Assembly (NCBI GenBank): GCA_045648505.1
Contig: JAZROD010000015.1
Span: forward strand, 1-26,002
Reading direction: 5' to 3'
Origin: RGIG8700 sp045648505
GTDB taxonomy: Bacteria > Bacillota > Clostridia > RGIG6154
DNA length: 26,002 bases
Below are positions 16,559-23,583 of this stretch, piece after piece (the stretch's first letter is position 1; each line of letters begins with the position of its first letter). A program made the position numbers and the translations under genes. The notes under the pieces were generated by a model that saw nothing but the letters and a program-made list of their open reading frames with translations, was not told where the DNA came from and ran no database searches.

Positions 16559-17451
16559 TACCACCTAACCTTTCTGTCTTTTCCTGCACCAAAGCGGAAA
16601 AGCTTGATTGTGCGGGTATCTTTGTTTATTGTAACTGCATCCCACAGGTCTTCGGACAAGGTTCCTAAATTTCTTTCCACATATATTTCAGGTTCATTTT
16701 CGGTAAAGCCCCATAATTGCGGAACATAAGCAGTTTCACTGCCAACAAGAATAAAATTGATGCCGTGGGCATTGAAAGTATAATCACCGTGGTAATGTCC
16801 TATAAACCAAGCGGCAATATCAAAGCCTTTTTCCTTTTTAGCTTCAAGTATTGCTTCAATTATTGGTGTGGCTTCTGTATTTGTAAGAGTTTTCAAGGGG
16901 GTTGCGTGAGATAAGAAAATAATTGTTTTGTCCGTATCAAGAGCAGTGTTTTTAAGCCAGTCAATCTGACTGTCCAAAATTGTATAAAGCTTTTTATATG
17001 TGCCTTCAGGAGTATATTCGTATGAAAATGAGTTTACACAAATAATACGAAAATCCCCATAGTCTTCAAAATAGTATGGCTTTCTGCCTGTTGCATATTC
17101 CCATATTTCATCTGTGAACATATCATTTGTTTTTAAATCGGTGTATCCGTCATGGTTTCCCGGAGTTGGGAAGAAATCCCCATTTATAGCTTTACTGAAA
17201 ATAGTTGCCTGCTTTTTCAATAACTCTTTTGTATATTCTTTTGGGATGTTTCCGTTGAGAAAATCTCCAAGATGAAGCATAAAATCAAAGTTAACCAGGT
17301 CATCTGTTTCAGAAATGTTTTTCAAAGTATCACCAATAGAATTGTCAAGGTGAGAGTCTGCAACAACAACGAATCTGATGTCACAATCTTCTTTGTTAAG
17401 CTTTGAAGCAACTTTTTTTATTTCTTTTTTGTAGAAGGGTTTAATATTCAT
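16558..17451 (-). CDS. Calcineurin-like metallophosphoesterase (intact)
   Basis: A 297-residue soluble metallophosphoesterase with all canonical motifs: ADSHLD (Asp32, His34), LGD (Asp63), PGNHDGY (Asn99, His100), LSHATP (His182) and IGHYHGD (His219, His221). It should carry a two-metal centre and hydrolyse a phosphoester; the substrate cannot be named. The start ATG 17451 follows AGGTGA, 5 nt downstream of the metH stop; the longer frame reaching into metH has no better site. It is the fourth gene of the methionine operon, ahead of the degenerate paralogue. Why a phosphoesterase is attached to methionine synthesis is unclear. Confidence 0.85.
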   Translation of the reverse strand: MNIKPFYKKEIKKVASKLNKEDCDIRFVVVADSHLDNSIGDTLKNISETDDLVNFDFMLHLGDFLNGNIPKEYTKELLKKQATIFSKAINGDFFPTPGNHDGYTDLKTNDMFTDEIWEYATGRKPYYFEDYGDFRIICVNSFSYEYTPEGTYKKLYTILDSQIDWLKNTALDTDKTIIFLSHATPLKTLTNTEATPIIEAILEAKKEKGFDIAAWFIGHYHGDYTFNAHGINFILVGSETAYVPQLWGFTENEPEIYVERNLGTLSEDLWDAVTINKDTRTIKLFRFGAGKDRKVRW

Positions 17452-17456
17452 ATTTT

Positions 17457-19805
17457 TCACCTGTTTTTGTAATAATTTTCGGTAAAGCGGACACAATCCA
17501 TAGCGTCTTTACCGTAAAAATCTGCGTTAATCATTTCTGCATATTCGTTGTTAAGTACTGCACCGCCAACCATAACTGTTATGTCCTTATCAAAGCTTTG
17601 AAGAAGCTTTATTGTTTCTTCCATAGAAGGTACGGTTGTTGTCATAAGTGCACTTAAACCAACAAGATTGCAAGAAGTTTCTTTAACTGCATTTAATATT
17701 TTTTCAGGCTCTGCATCCTTGCCAAGGTCGTAAACCTTATAGCCGTAGCTTTCAAGAAGAACCTTAACAATGTTTTTACCGATATCGTGAATATCGCCTT
17801 TAACAGTTGCCAGAATAACTGCATTTGAACTTTCGCTCTCTGTTTTAGGCATATAAGCTTTAACCTCGTCAAAAGCTTTGCCTGATGCTTCTGCACTCAT
17901 TAAAAGCTGAGGCAGAAATGCTTTGCCTTTTTCAAAATCTGCACCGATTTCGTTTAAAGCAGGTATAATAAATTCATTTATAACATCAAGAGGCTTTTTA
18001 GTTTTTAAAAGCTCTTTTGCGCATATCATCGCTTCATCTTTAAGACCTTTTATAATTGCATATTTAAGGTCTGTTTTGTTTTCAGGCTTAAAAGTTTCTT
18101 CTGTTTTGTTTTCTGCATAGTTAATATAGTTAATGCAACCTTCGTCTATGCCGTGTAAAACATTGTGTGCATAAAAGGTATCCATCATTTTTTCTGAAAA
18201 TGGATTCATAATTGCCATATTAAGACCATTTGCAAGAGCCAGAGCAAAGAAATTGCAGTTGATTTTTTCTCTTGCAGGAAGTCCGAATGAAATGTTGGAA
18301 ACACCAAGACTTGTTTTAATGCCCTTATCTTTAAGGAGCTTTATAGCATCAAGTGTAACCATAGCACTTTTTGAATCTGATGAAACTGTAAGTGCCAATG
18401 GGTCTACAATAATATCTTTCTTATGAATACCGAATTCTTTTGCATAGTTTATAATCTTTTCAGCGATTTCAACTCTTTTTTCTGCAGTTTCAGGAATTCC
18501 TGACTTGTCCATTGTAAGAGCAATAACGCTTCCGCCGTATTTTTTCACAAGAGGGAAGATGGCATCCATACTTTCTTTTTCACCGTTGACGGAATTTATA
18601 AGAGGCTTACCATTATAAATTCGCATTGAAGCTTCAAGAACAGACGGATTGTTTGAATCAAGCTGAAGGGGAAGGTCTGTAACAGACTGAAGTGCAAAAA
18701 CAACCTCTTTCATCATTTTAACTTCGTCAATTTCAGGAAGTCCCACATTAACATCAAGAATATGTGCACCCTTTTCTGCCTGATTTAAGCCTTCGTTTAA
18801 AATATATGAAAGATTGTTTTCACGAAGTGCTTCTTTAAGCTTTGCTTTACCTGTCGGATTGATTCTTTCGCCGATTAAAACAGGAGCTTCATTAACCTCT
18901 ACCGTGTGGGTATAAGAAGAAACAACAGTTTTGTTTTTAAATTCAGGAACGCTGTATGCAATATCCTTTGTTTTTTTTACCATTTTTGCCATATACTCTG
19001 GAGTTGTTCCACAACAACCACCAAGTATGCAAGCACCTTTTTCTGCCATTTTAACCATAAGGTCAGAAAATTCATCTGCAGTAGTTGTGAAGATTGTTTT
19101 ACCCTCTTTCACAACAGGAAGCCCTGCATTTGGGTTAACAATGACAGGAGTCGATGCATTTTCTGTAAATCTTTCAATTAAAGGAAGCATCTTGTCAGGT
19201 CCGAGTGAACAGTTCATACCAAGTGCCGAAACGCCAAGACCTTCAAGCATAGCAATCATAGCCTCAGGAGTTGCACCTGTCATAAGTTTACCGCTTTCAT
19301 CGTAAACATTTGTAACAAAAACAGGTAGGGAACAATTTTCCTTTGAGCCAAGAACTGCCGCTTTTGTTTCTAAAGCATCGTTCATTGTTTCTATTAAAAT
19401 AAGGTCTGCACCATATTTTTCGGCAAGCTTTGCATTTTCACCGAAAAGTGAAACAGCGCCTTCAAAATCCATATCCCCGAGGGGCTTTAAAAGTCTGCCT
19501 GAAGGTCCCATATCAAATGCAATAAATGTATCTTCATTTTTTACTGCTTTTACACAGTCAATGGCAGCTTTTATATATTCTTCAAAGTTTTTATATTTGG
19601 CTTTGTTTACGCCGAAAGTGTTTGTTTTTATAATGTTGCACCCTGCATCTATATATGCTTTGTGAAGTGCAGAAATTTTGTCAGGATTTGTAAGGTTCCA
19701 GTTTTCAGGTGGAGTGCCTGCAGGTAGTCCCATTCCCTGAAGAACTGTTCCTGTGCCTCCGTCAAAATATAATCTTTTATGTTTAATTACATCGCATATT
19801 TTCAT
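17457..19805 (-). CDS. metH: Cobalamin-dependent methionine synthase lacking the reactivation domain
   Basis: A 782-residue enzyme that moves the methyl group of 5-methyltetrahydrofolate through cobalamin to homocysteine. The homocysteine-binding domain (about 1-285) has the zinc cysteines Cys199 (GMNCSLGP) and Cys264-Cys265 (GGCCGTTPEYM). The pterin-binding domain (about 305-560) starts with VLIGERINPTGK. The cap plus B12-binding domain (about 575-782) has VKGDIHDIGKNIV, where His673 is the cobalt ligand. The protein ends after the B12 domain, whereas classical MetH (about 1,200 residues) continues into an AdoMet-dependent reactivation domain; that domain is encoded separately just upstream. 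ATG 19805 overlaps the upstream stop as ATGA, with GGGGAT before it. Confidence 0.93.
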   Translation of the reverse strand: MKICDVIKHKRLYFDGGTGTVLQGMGLPAGTPPENWNLTNPDKISALHKAYIDAGCNIIKTNTFGVNKAKYKNFEEYIKAAIDCVKAVKNEDTFIAFDMGPSGRLLKPLGDMDFEGAVSLFGENAKLAEKYGADLILIETMNDALETKAAVLGSKENCSLPVFVTNVYDESGKLMTGATPEAMIAMLEGLGVSALGMNCSLGPDKMLPLIERFTENASTPVIVNPNAGLPVVKEGKTIFTTTADEFSDLMVKMAEKGACILGGCCGTTPEYMAKMVKKTKDIAYSVPEFKNKTVVSSYTHTVEVNEAPVLIGERINPTGKAKLKEALRENNLSYILNEGLNQAEKGAHILDVNVGLPEIDEVKMMKEVVFALQSVTDLPLQLDSNNPSVLEASMRIYNGKPLINSVNGEKESMDAIFPLVKKYGGSVIALTMDKSGIPETAEKRVEIAEKIINYAKEFGIHKKDIIVDPLALTVSSDSKSAMVTLDAIKLLKDKGIKTSLGVSNISFGLPAREKINCNFFALALANGLNMAIMNPFSEKMMDTFYAHNVLHGIDEGCINYINYAENKTEETFKPENKTDLKYAIIKGLKDEAMICAKELLKTKKPLDVINEFIIPALNEIGADFEKGKAFLPQLLMSAEASGKAFDEVKAYMPKTESESSNAVILATVKGDIHDIGKNIVKVLLESYGYKVYDLGKDAEPEKILNAVKETSCNLVGLSALMTTTVPSMEETIKLLQSFDKDITVMVGGAVLNNEYAEMINADFYGKDAMDCVRFTENYYKNR

Positions 19806-20377
19806 TTTTCTATCCCCATTATACAAGTTATGGTTTTTGATGGCGACATTAAATAAGAATTATTTATGGTAATGCCGCACAGTTTCTGAGCATTTAGCAT
19901 TTCAAGAAGCTTTGGTTGAACAGATAAAGGCAAATCACCGTATCCGGGACTGAATCGCACCCTGCAAGGCGTACCTTCTTTGATTATTTCTTCAGCTTTG
20001 TCACAAACAGACTCGGCAAAAGAAGATGCCAGTGCATCACAGATAAAATGCCTTGAAGGAGAAATCAAAGAAAGCTTGTTTAAGAGTCTGTCACATTCAT
20101 AACCAAGAGTTATGAGAAAAACATAAGCTTCTTTGCAATCACCAAGATTTTTTTCAAGACTCTTGCTTTCAAACTCACCAAAGCCAAGGTCAAATTTGCC
20201 ATTTTCAAATTTAATTTTAACTTTTCCAGAAACATATTTTAAATTTACATTGTCTTTAAGCTGGTTAAAGCATTCTTCAATAAGACTGTTTGTAAAATTT
20301 ATGTCTGTTTTAAGTCTTAAAGCAGTTTCAATGGGATTTAAAGAAATATCTTCTGCAGAAATAGTACCATAATTCAC
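19802..20377 (-). CDS. Stand-alone MetH reactivation-domain protein
   Basis: A 191-residue protein matching the AdoMet-binding activation domain of cobalamin-dependent methionine synthase: RVRFSPGYGDLPLSVQ in the second half and MSPSKTITCIMG at the end. It is expected to bind the B12 domain of MetH in trans and remethylate inactive cob(II)alamin with S-adenosylmethionine. The N-terminal half (about 1-110) resembles the short leader seen in clostridial stand-alone versions. The start is GTG 20377, overlapping the metF stop as GTGA, with GGAG 8 nt upstream. It overlaps metH by 4 bp, so stoichiometric, coupled synthesis is likely. Confidence 0.8.
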   Translation of the reverse strand: MNYGTISAEDISLNPIETALRLKTDINFTNSLIEECFNQLKDNVNLKYVSGKVKIKFENGKFDLGFGEFESKSLEKNLGDCKEAYVFLITLGYECDRLLNKLSLISPSRHFICDALASSFAESVCDKAEEIIKEGTPCRVRFSPGYGDLPLSVQPKLLEMLNAQKLCGITINNSYLMSPSKTITCIMGIEK

Positions 20378-21234
20378 TTTAATATCTCCGAAATATTATC
20401 TTTTATAGCTTTTGCCACATCAGGCTTGTTCATAGAATAAACATGAACTGCATTTATTCCGTTGGCGTAAAGGTCAATAATCTGCTCGGTTGCATAGGCA
20501 ATACCTGCCTGCTTCATAGCTTCAGGATTATCACCATATCTGTCCACAAGACGAATAAATCTCTGTGGAAGCGTATTACCTGAAATTGAGCATATTCTTT
20601 TGATTTGTGTGGCATTTGTAACAGGCATAATACCGGCAACAACAGGAACATCAACACCTGCTTTCAAAAGCCTGTATATAAAGTTATATAAAATACTGTT
20701 TTCAAAAAACATCTGTGTAGTTAAAAACTCACAACCGTGCTCAACCTTGATTTTCAAAGCCTCAATATCTTTAGCACCGTTTTCGCTTTCAGGATGGGTT
20801 TCAGGATAACAGGCACCACCAATACAAAAGTGCCCGAAATCTTTTATCTCTTCAGCAAGTTCACTTGCATAGTGGTATTCAAGTGAAGAAAGGTCAAGAC
20901 CTTCGGGAATGTCACCACGAAGGGCAAGGATATTTTCAATTCCTTTTGCCTTTAAGTTTTCAAGCTGACTGTGTATTTCAGCTTTGGTTGAAGAAATACA
21001 GCTTAAATGGGCAAGGGGAGTTATGCCCTTTTCCATAAGAGAAACTGCAATATCGGTTGTATATTTACTTGTTCCGCCTCCTGCACCGTATGTAACACTC
21101 ATAAAACTTGGATTAAGCTTGGCAATTTCAAGGGTTGCCTCTTTAACATTTTCGAAAGTGTCTGATGTCTTTGGCGGAAAAACTTCAAAGGAAAGGCTGG
21201 GCTTTTCACTGTTAATAATATCAATGATTTTCAT
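20374..21234 (-). CDS. metF: 5,10-methylenetetrahydrofolate reductase
   Basis: A 286-residue FAD-dependent TIM-barrel enzyme that reduces methylene-THF to methyl-THF, the methyl donor for the adjacent MetH. Conserved features are SFEVFPPKT with catalytic Glu17, SVTYGAGGGTS, the LRGD segment, ACYPETHPES and TTQMFF. ATG 21234 is chosen because GAGGTGG lies 5 nt upstream; a GTG three codons earlier lies inside this site. It is the first gene of the five-gene operon running to 15740. Confidence 0.93.
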   Translation of the reverse strand: MKIIDIINSEKPSLSFEVFPPKTSDTFENVKEATLEIAKLNPSFMSVTYGAGGGTSKYTTDIAVSLMEKGITPLAHLSCISSTKAEIHSQLENLKAKGIENILALRGDIPEGLDLSSLEYHYASELAEEIKDFGHFCIGGACYPETHPESENGAKDIEALKIKVEHGCEFLTTQMFFENSILYNFIYRLLKAGVDVPVVAGIMPVTNATQIKRICSISGNTLPQRFIRLVDRYGDNPEAMKQAGIAYATEQIIDLYANGINAVHVYSMNKPDVAKAIKDNISEILK

Positions 21235-21252
21235 ACATACCACCTCAAATTT

Positions 21253-21281
21253 ATTTTATCTCATTTTCTTTGAAAAGTCAA
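21253..21281 (-). promoter_or_regulatory. Promoter of the metF-metH operon
   Basis: On the minus strand, TTGACT (21276-21281), 17 nt, and TAAAAT (21253-21258). The predicted transcription start is about 12 nt before ATG 21234, leaving room only for the ribosome binding site. No SAM riboswitch, T-box or S-box-like leader fits in the roughly 125 nt between the DUF805 gene and metF. Confidence 0.65.
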
Positions 21282-21311
21282 ACATAAAGACGGCAGTTGT
21301 GGCATTTGTTT

Positions 21312-21345
21312 AAAAAAAGAAGCACTGTGTTTACTAGCAACACAG
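21312..21345 (-). terminator. Probable terminator of the DUF805 gene
   Basis: A 7-bp stem (21325-21331 with 21339-21345) and a 7-nt loop, followed on the minus strand after 6 nt by a seven-T run (21312-21318). It separates the DUF805 gene from the met operon promoter. The stem is modest. Confidence 0.5.
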
Positions 21346-21360
21346 GGGTATAAGATTAGT

Positions 21361-21714
21361 TTAGATGCTATAAATATCTTTAGGGTCATCACCATATCTG
21401 TTAGTGCCGATTGTTCCCGGCATAACAGAGAAAACAAAAAGCACTAATCCGCCAATTACAGGAATTAACGATATCAAAAGCCACCATGCAGATTTATCAA
21501 TATCGTGAAGTCTGCGAAACTCAATGGAGAAGGTGGGGATAAGTATAAATAAACTGTATAGTCCTGAGAAAAACTCAAAACCTATAAAAATGTCTACAAT
21601 ACTTAAAATATAAGTAATGATTGCATTGCAGAGTAAGAACATCCAATATTCTGTTCTTCTTGCTCTGCCACTGAAATTAAAGTAATTTCTTATGGCTTGC
21701 TTATACCAATACAT
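21361..21714 (-). CDS. DUF805 family small membrane protein
   Basis: A 117-residue protein of the DUF805 (YhaH-like) family. It begins with the typical YFNFSGRARRTEYWMF stretch (11-26), continues through hydrophobic segments at about 27-66, has the conserved FRRLHDIDKSAWWLL (about 66-80), and ends with a last membrane segment and a GTNRYGDDP tail. It is an inner membrane protein of unknown function. ATG 21714 has AGGAGA upstream. No operon partner is evident; it is the last conserved-looking gene before the accessory island. Confidence 0.85.
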   Translation of the reverse strand: MYWYKQAIRNYFNFSGRARRTEYWMFLLCNAIITYILSIVDIFIGFEFFSGLYSLFILIPTFSIEFRRLHDIDKSAWWLLISLIPVIGGLVLFVFSVMPGTIGTNRYGDDPKDIYSI

Positions 21715-21768
21715 AAAATCTCTCCTTTGTTAATCAACAAATATTTTAAATACTTTCTCAAGTGCTGA

Positions 21769-21793
21769 AAAAGCCCTTAAAATAAGGGCTTTT
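21769..21793. terminator. Strong bidirectional hairpin terminator
   Basis: A perfect 11-bp stem (21769-21779 with 21783-21793), an AAA loop, and A- and T-tracts within the stem ends. On the minus strand it would end transcripts coming from the structured element or the Thoeris operon. Confidence 0.75.
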
Positions 21794-21804
21794 AAATGCA
21801 TTGT

Positions 21805-22085
21805 CATAGGCCAAGAAAACATTTTGTTTTCTTGCAAGGTACCCGCCTTGCGGTTCCCGACATCTGATTTGGGCGCTAAAGCACCTCATCCTCTGTCGAC
21901 CGCTGCACAATAAGTTTTTCTCTTCATCTGCCACTGGCAGCGCTCAAAACTTATTCCCACTCGCTCATAGTTTTGTAACCTCAACTGAATTAGTTAATAA
22001 ACCGTGTTTTGTAGTGGTTATATTCTATATATTACCATAATTCTATTGGCTTTTCAATATTTTGTTGCCAAAATGTTGCCACGTT
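21805..22085. other. Structured non-coding element at the island border (candidate ncRNA or mobile-element remnant)
   Basis: This gene-free stretch is locally GC-richer than its surroundings and dense in inverted repeats. There is a 9-bp hairpin (21812-21820 with 21826-21834), an adjacent hairpin GCAAGG/CCTTGC (21834-21839 with 21846-21851), and a 10-bp stem AATAAGTTTT/AAAACTTATT (21909-21918 with 21946-21955). The last encloses the palindrome CTGCCA-C-TGGCAG. A further imperfect palindrome of A/T bases lies near 22015-22035. A terminator hairpin follows at 21769 on the minus strand. The repeats look designed to fold as RNA, but no known family was recognised. Near 22033-22085 a short open minus-strand stretch (VATFWQQNIEKPIELW) could be a recombinase tail remnant; this is weak. 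Confidence 0.4.
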
Positions 22086-22089
22086 TATA

Positions 22090-22653
22090 TTAATCTAACT
22101 TATAATAATATTGGGTTTTTTCCCCCATAGTTTGCACCTTAAACTTATCATTTTTTAATGCACTAATAATCAGTGTTTTTTTGTATGGAACATGTATTGT
22201 TGCAACCTTGTTCATGTTATCTCTAAAAATTGGTAGTTTATCCCAAAGATCTTTGATTTGCTTCTTCATCCCATTAGCGCCACATATATCACTTTTTTCT
22301 TTAAAATCAGGATATATGACTATTACAGGAAGTCCTTTAGTATTAATTCCGTAATCAATTTCTTCACGCAATGCTTTACTATTCTTAGTATTAGAACTCA
22401 GAAAGAGGATGATGTTTTTAGAAGCGTTAAGTCTTTCGTGCAATCTTTTCTTTAGAGTTTCCCATTCGCTTCCATCACGAACATTATATGTCTTGGCATG
22501 AGCATCGACAAACGGGAACGAACTATCCGATCCTTTCCAAGCCTTAAGTTGATTATAATACAAAAAATCTGGAGTCGCATTAGCGCTCAAATTGGAGGTA
22601 CTAAAAGGTTCACTAACATAAAATGCTGTATAATTTGCAGTTCTATTCATCAT
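22090..22653 (-). CDS. thsB: TIR-like protein, Thoeris ThsB (type II)
   Basis: A 187-residue TIR-like-domain protein. Characteristic features are FYVSEPF near the N-terminus, FVDAHAKTYNVRDGSEWETL (48-67), ERLNASKNIILFLSSNTK (73-90) and LREEIDYGI (95-103). Glu97/Glu98 sit where TIR NADases keep their catalytic glutamate, followed by the LPVIVIYPDF strand. In Thoeris defence, phage infection activates ThsB to convert NAD+ into a signal molecule; for type II systems this is reported to be a histidine-ADPR conjugate that activates the macro-domain effector. The start is placed at ATG 22653 because GGAGG sits 5 nt upstream, inside the end of thsA; a GTG four codons earlier lies over that site. The stop of thsA is 2 nt away. 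Confidence 0.8.
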   Translation of the reverse strand: MMNRTANYTAFYVSEPFSTSNLSANATPDFLYYNQLKAWKGSDSSFPFVDAHAKTYNVRDGSEWETLKKRLHERLNASKNIILFLSSNTKNSKALREEIDYGINTKGLPVIVIYPDFKEKSDICGANGMKKQIKDLWDKLPIFRDNMNKVATIHVPYKKTLIISALKNDKFKVQTMGEKTQYYYKLD

Positions 22654-22655
22654 TT

Positions 22656-23519
22656 CTACCTCCACTGTGACAACTTAAATATATCTTTGTATTCATATAA
22701 TGGTATCTTTTCACTGTTGTCATTTTTGAATATGTAAATGTCCACATTAGAATTGAATCGTATGGAGCTGCTATTAAACGTACACAGCATACATTTAAGC
22801 AACATATTCATTTCTTTTGGACCGTCATCAAATCTTGCAATACCACTCCCCAATATTGGCAATGCAATATCATTGCTTGCATAAACCCTATTAATTTCTT
22901 TCCACATCTTCATAAGCATATGTTCAAATTTAGCCATATTAGTATGTGCTTCGTACTGACTGTTCAATTCCGTCATAGCAAGCAAAAGGTATGTTTGATT
23001 ATCTACACCACTATCATAACGAATAATTGTTCCTAAAGGAAAATCATATAGACCTTGGCTGTTTTTTTCAATACCAAGCCTATTTGCCTCTTTCTCTACC
23101 AGAGCTTGTATTTCATCTTTGTTTCCGTGTTCTAACACCAATTGACCGTGTAGAGAATTTTTTGATATTACTATGTCATCAACTCTTGTATCAAAATGCG
23201 TATCACATCCTATCACTTTCAAACCTTGAGCATCAAATATATTTCCGTAGTGGATAGATACAGGAGTCATGTTTATAGTTGTATTTACTGATTCTTTGAA
23301 AATCAGACCAATAGTCGCAAACGTAAGAATGTACAATATAACCAAAACAGCTACAACTATTATGATACCTATCAAAACGCTTATTTTTTCACAATCTCCC
23401 AATGAAATTCCTAAAATTGAGAGAAGTGTGGAAATAAACCCTACTATTGATGCTGAAATTATTATGCTATCACGAACTCTCTTTGAAAGATTGCAATACA
23501 TACCATATAACTTTTTCAT
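22656..23519 (-). CDS. thsA: Two-TM plus macro-like domain effector, Thoeris ThsA (type II)
   Basis: A 287-residue membrane protein. Two hydrophobic helices (about 18-40 and 46-73) are followed by a cytosolic macro-like (DUF6430) domain at about 86-270. Family motifs are HYGNIFD (90-96), HFDTRVDDIVISKNSLHGQ (108-126), GTIIRY (163-168) and LPILGSGIARF (220-230); the last two lie where macro domains cradle ADP-ribose. This is the type II Thoeris effector layout, unlike the SIR2-SLOG ThsA of type I. Binding of the TIR-made nucleotide is thought to trigger membrane disruption and abort infection. Ribosome binding site AAGGAGATGAGG precedes ATG 23519. It lies between the accessory gene (64-nt gap) and thsB. 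Confidence 0.8.
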   Translation of the reverse strand: MKKLYGMYCNLSKRVRDSIIISASIVGFISTLLSILGISLGDCEKISVLIGIIIVVAVLVILYILTFATIGLIFKESVNTTINMTPVSIHYGNIFDAQGLKVIGCDTHFDTRVDDIVISKNSLHGQLVLEHGNKDEIQALVEKEANRLGIEKNSQGLYDFPLGTIIRYDSGVDNQTYLLLAMTELNSQYEAHTNMAKFEHMLMKMWKEINRVYASNDIALPILGSGIARFDDGPKEMNMLLKCMLCTFNSSSIRFNSNVDIYIFKNDNSEKIPLYEYKDIFKLSQWR

Positions 23520-23583
23520 AATATCCTCATCTCCTTCGCTTTATTCTTTGGTTTAAATTAAAAATAAATTTTTACTGTTTTTA

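Noticed and set aside
18906..19305. Plus-strand frames of 91 and 124 codons opposite metH
   Set aside because: They are antisense shadows of a well-conserved metH frame with no ribosome binding sites.
21235..21360. SAM or T-box riboswitch before metF
   Set aside because: The space is too short, and the only hairpin is a terminator for the DUF805 gene; no conserved riboswitch core is visible.
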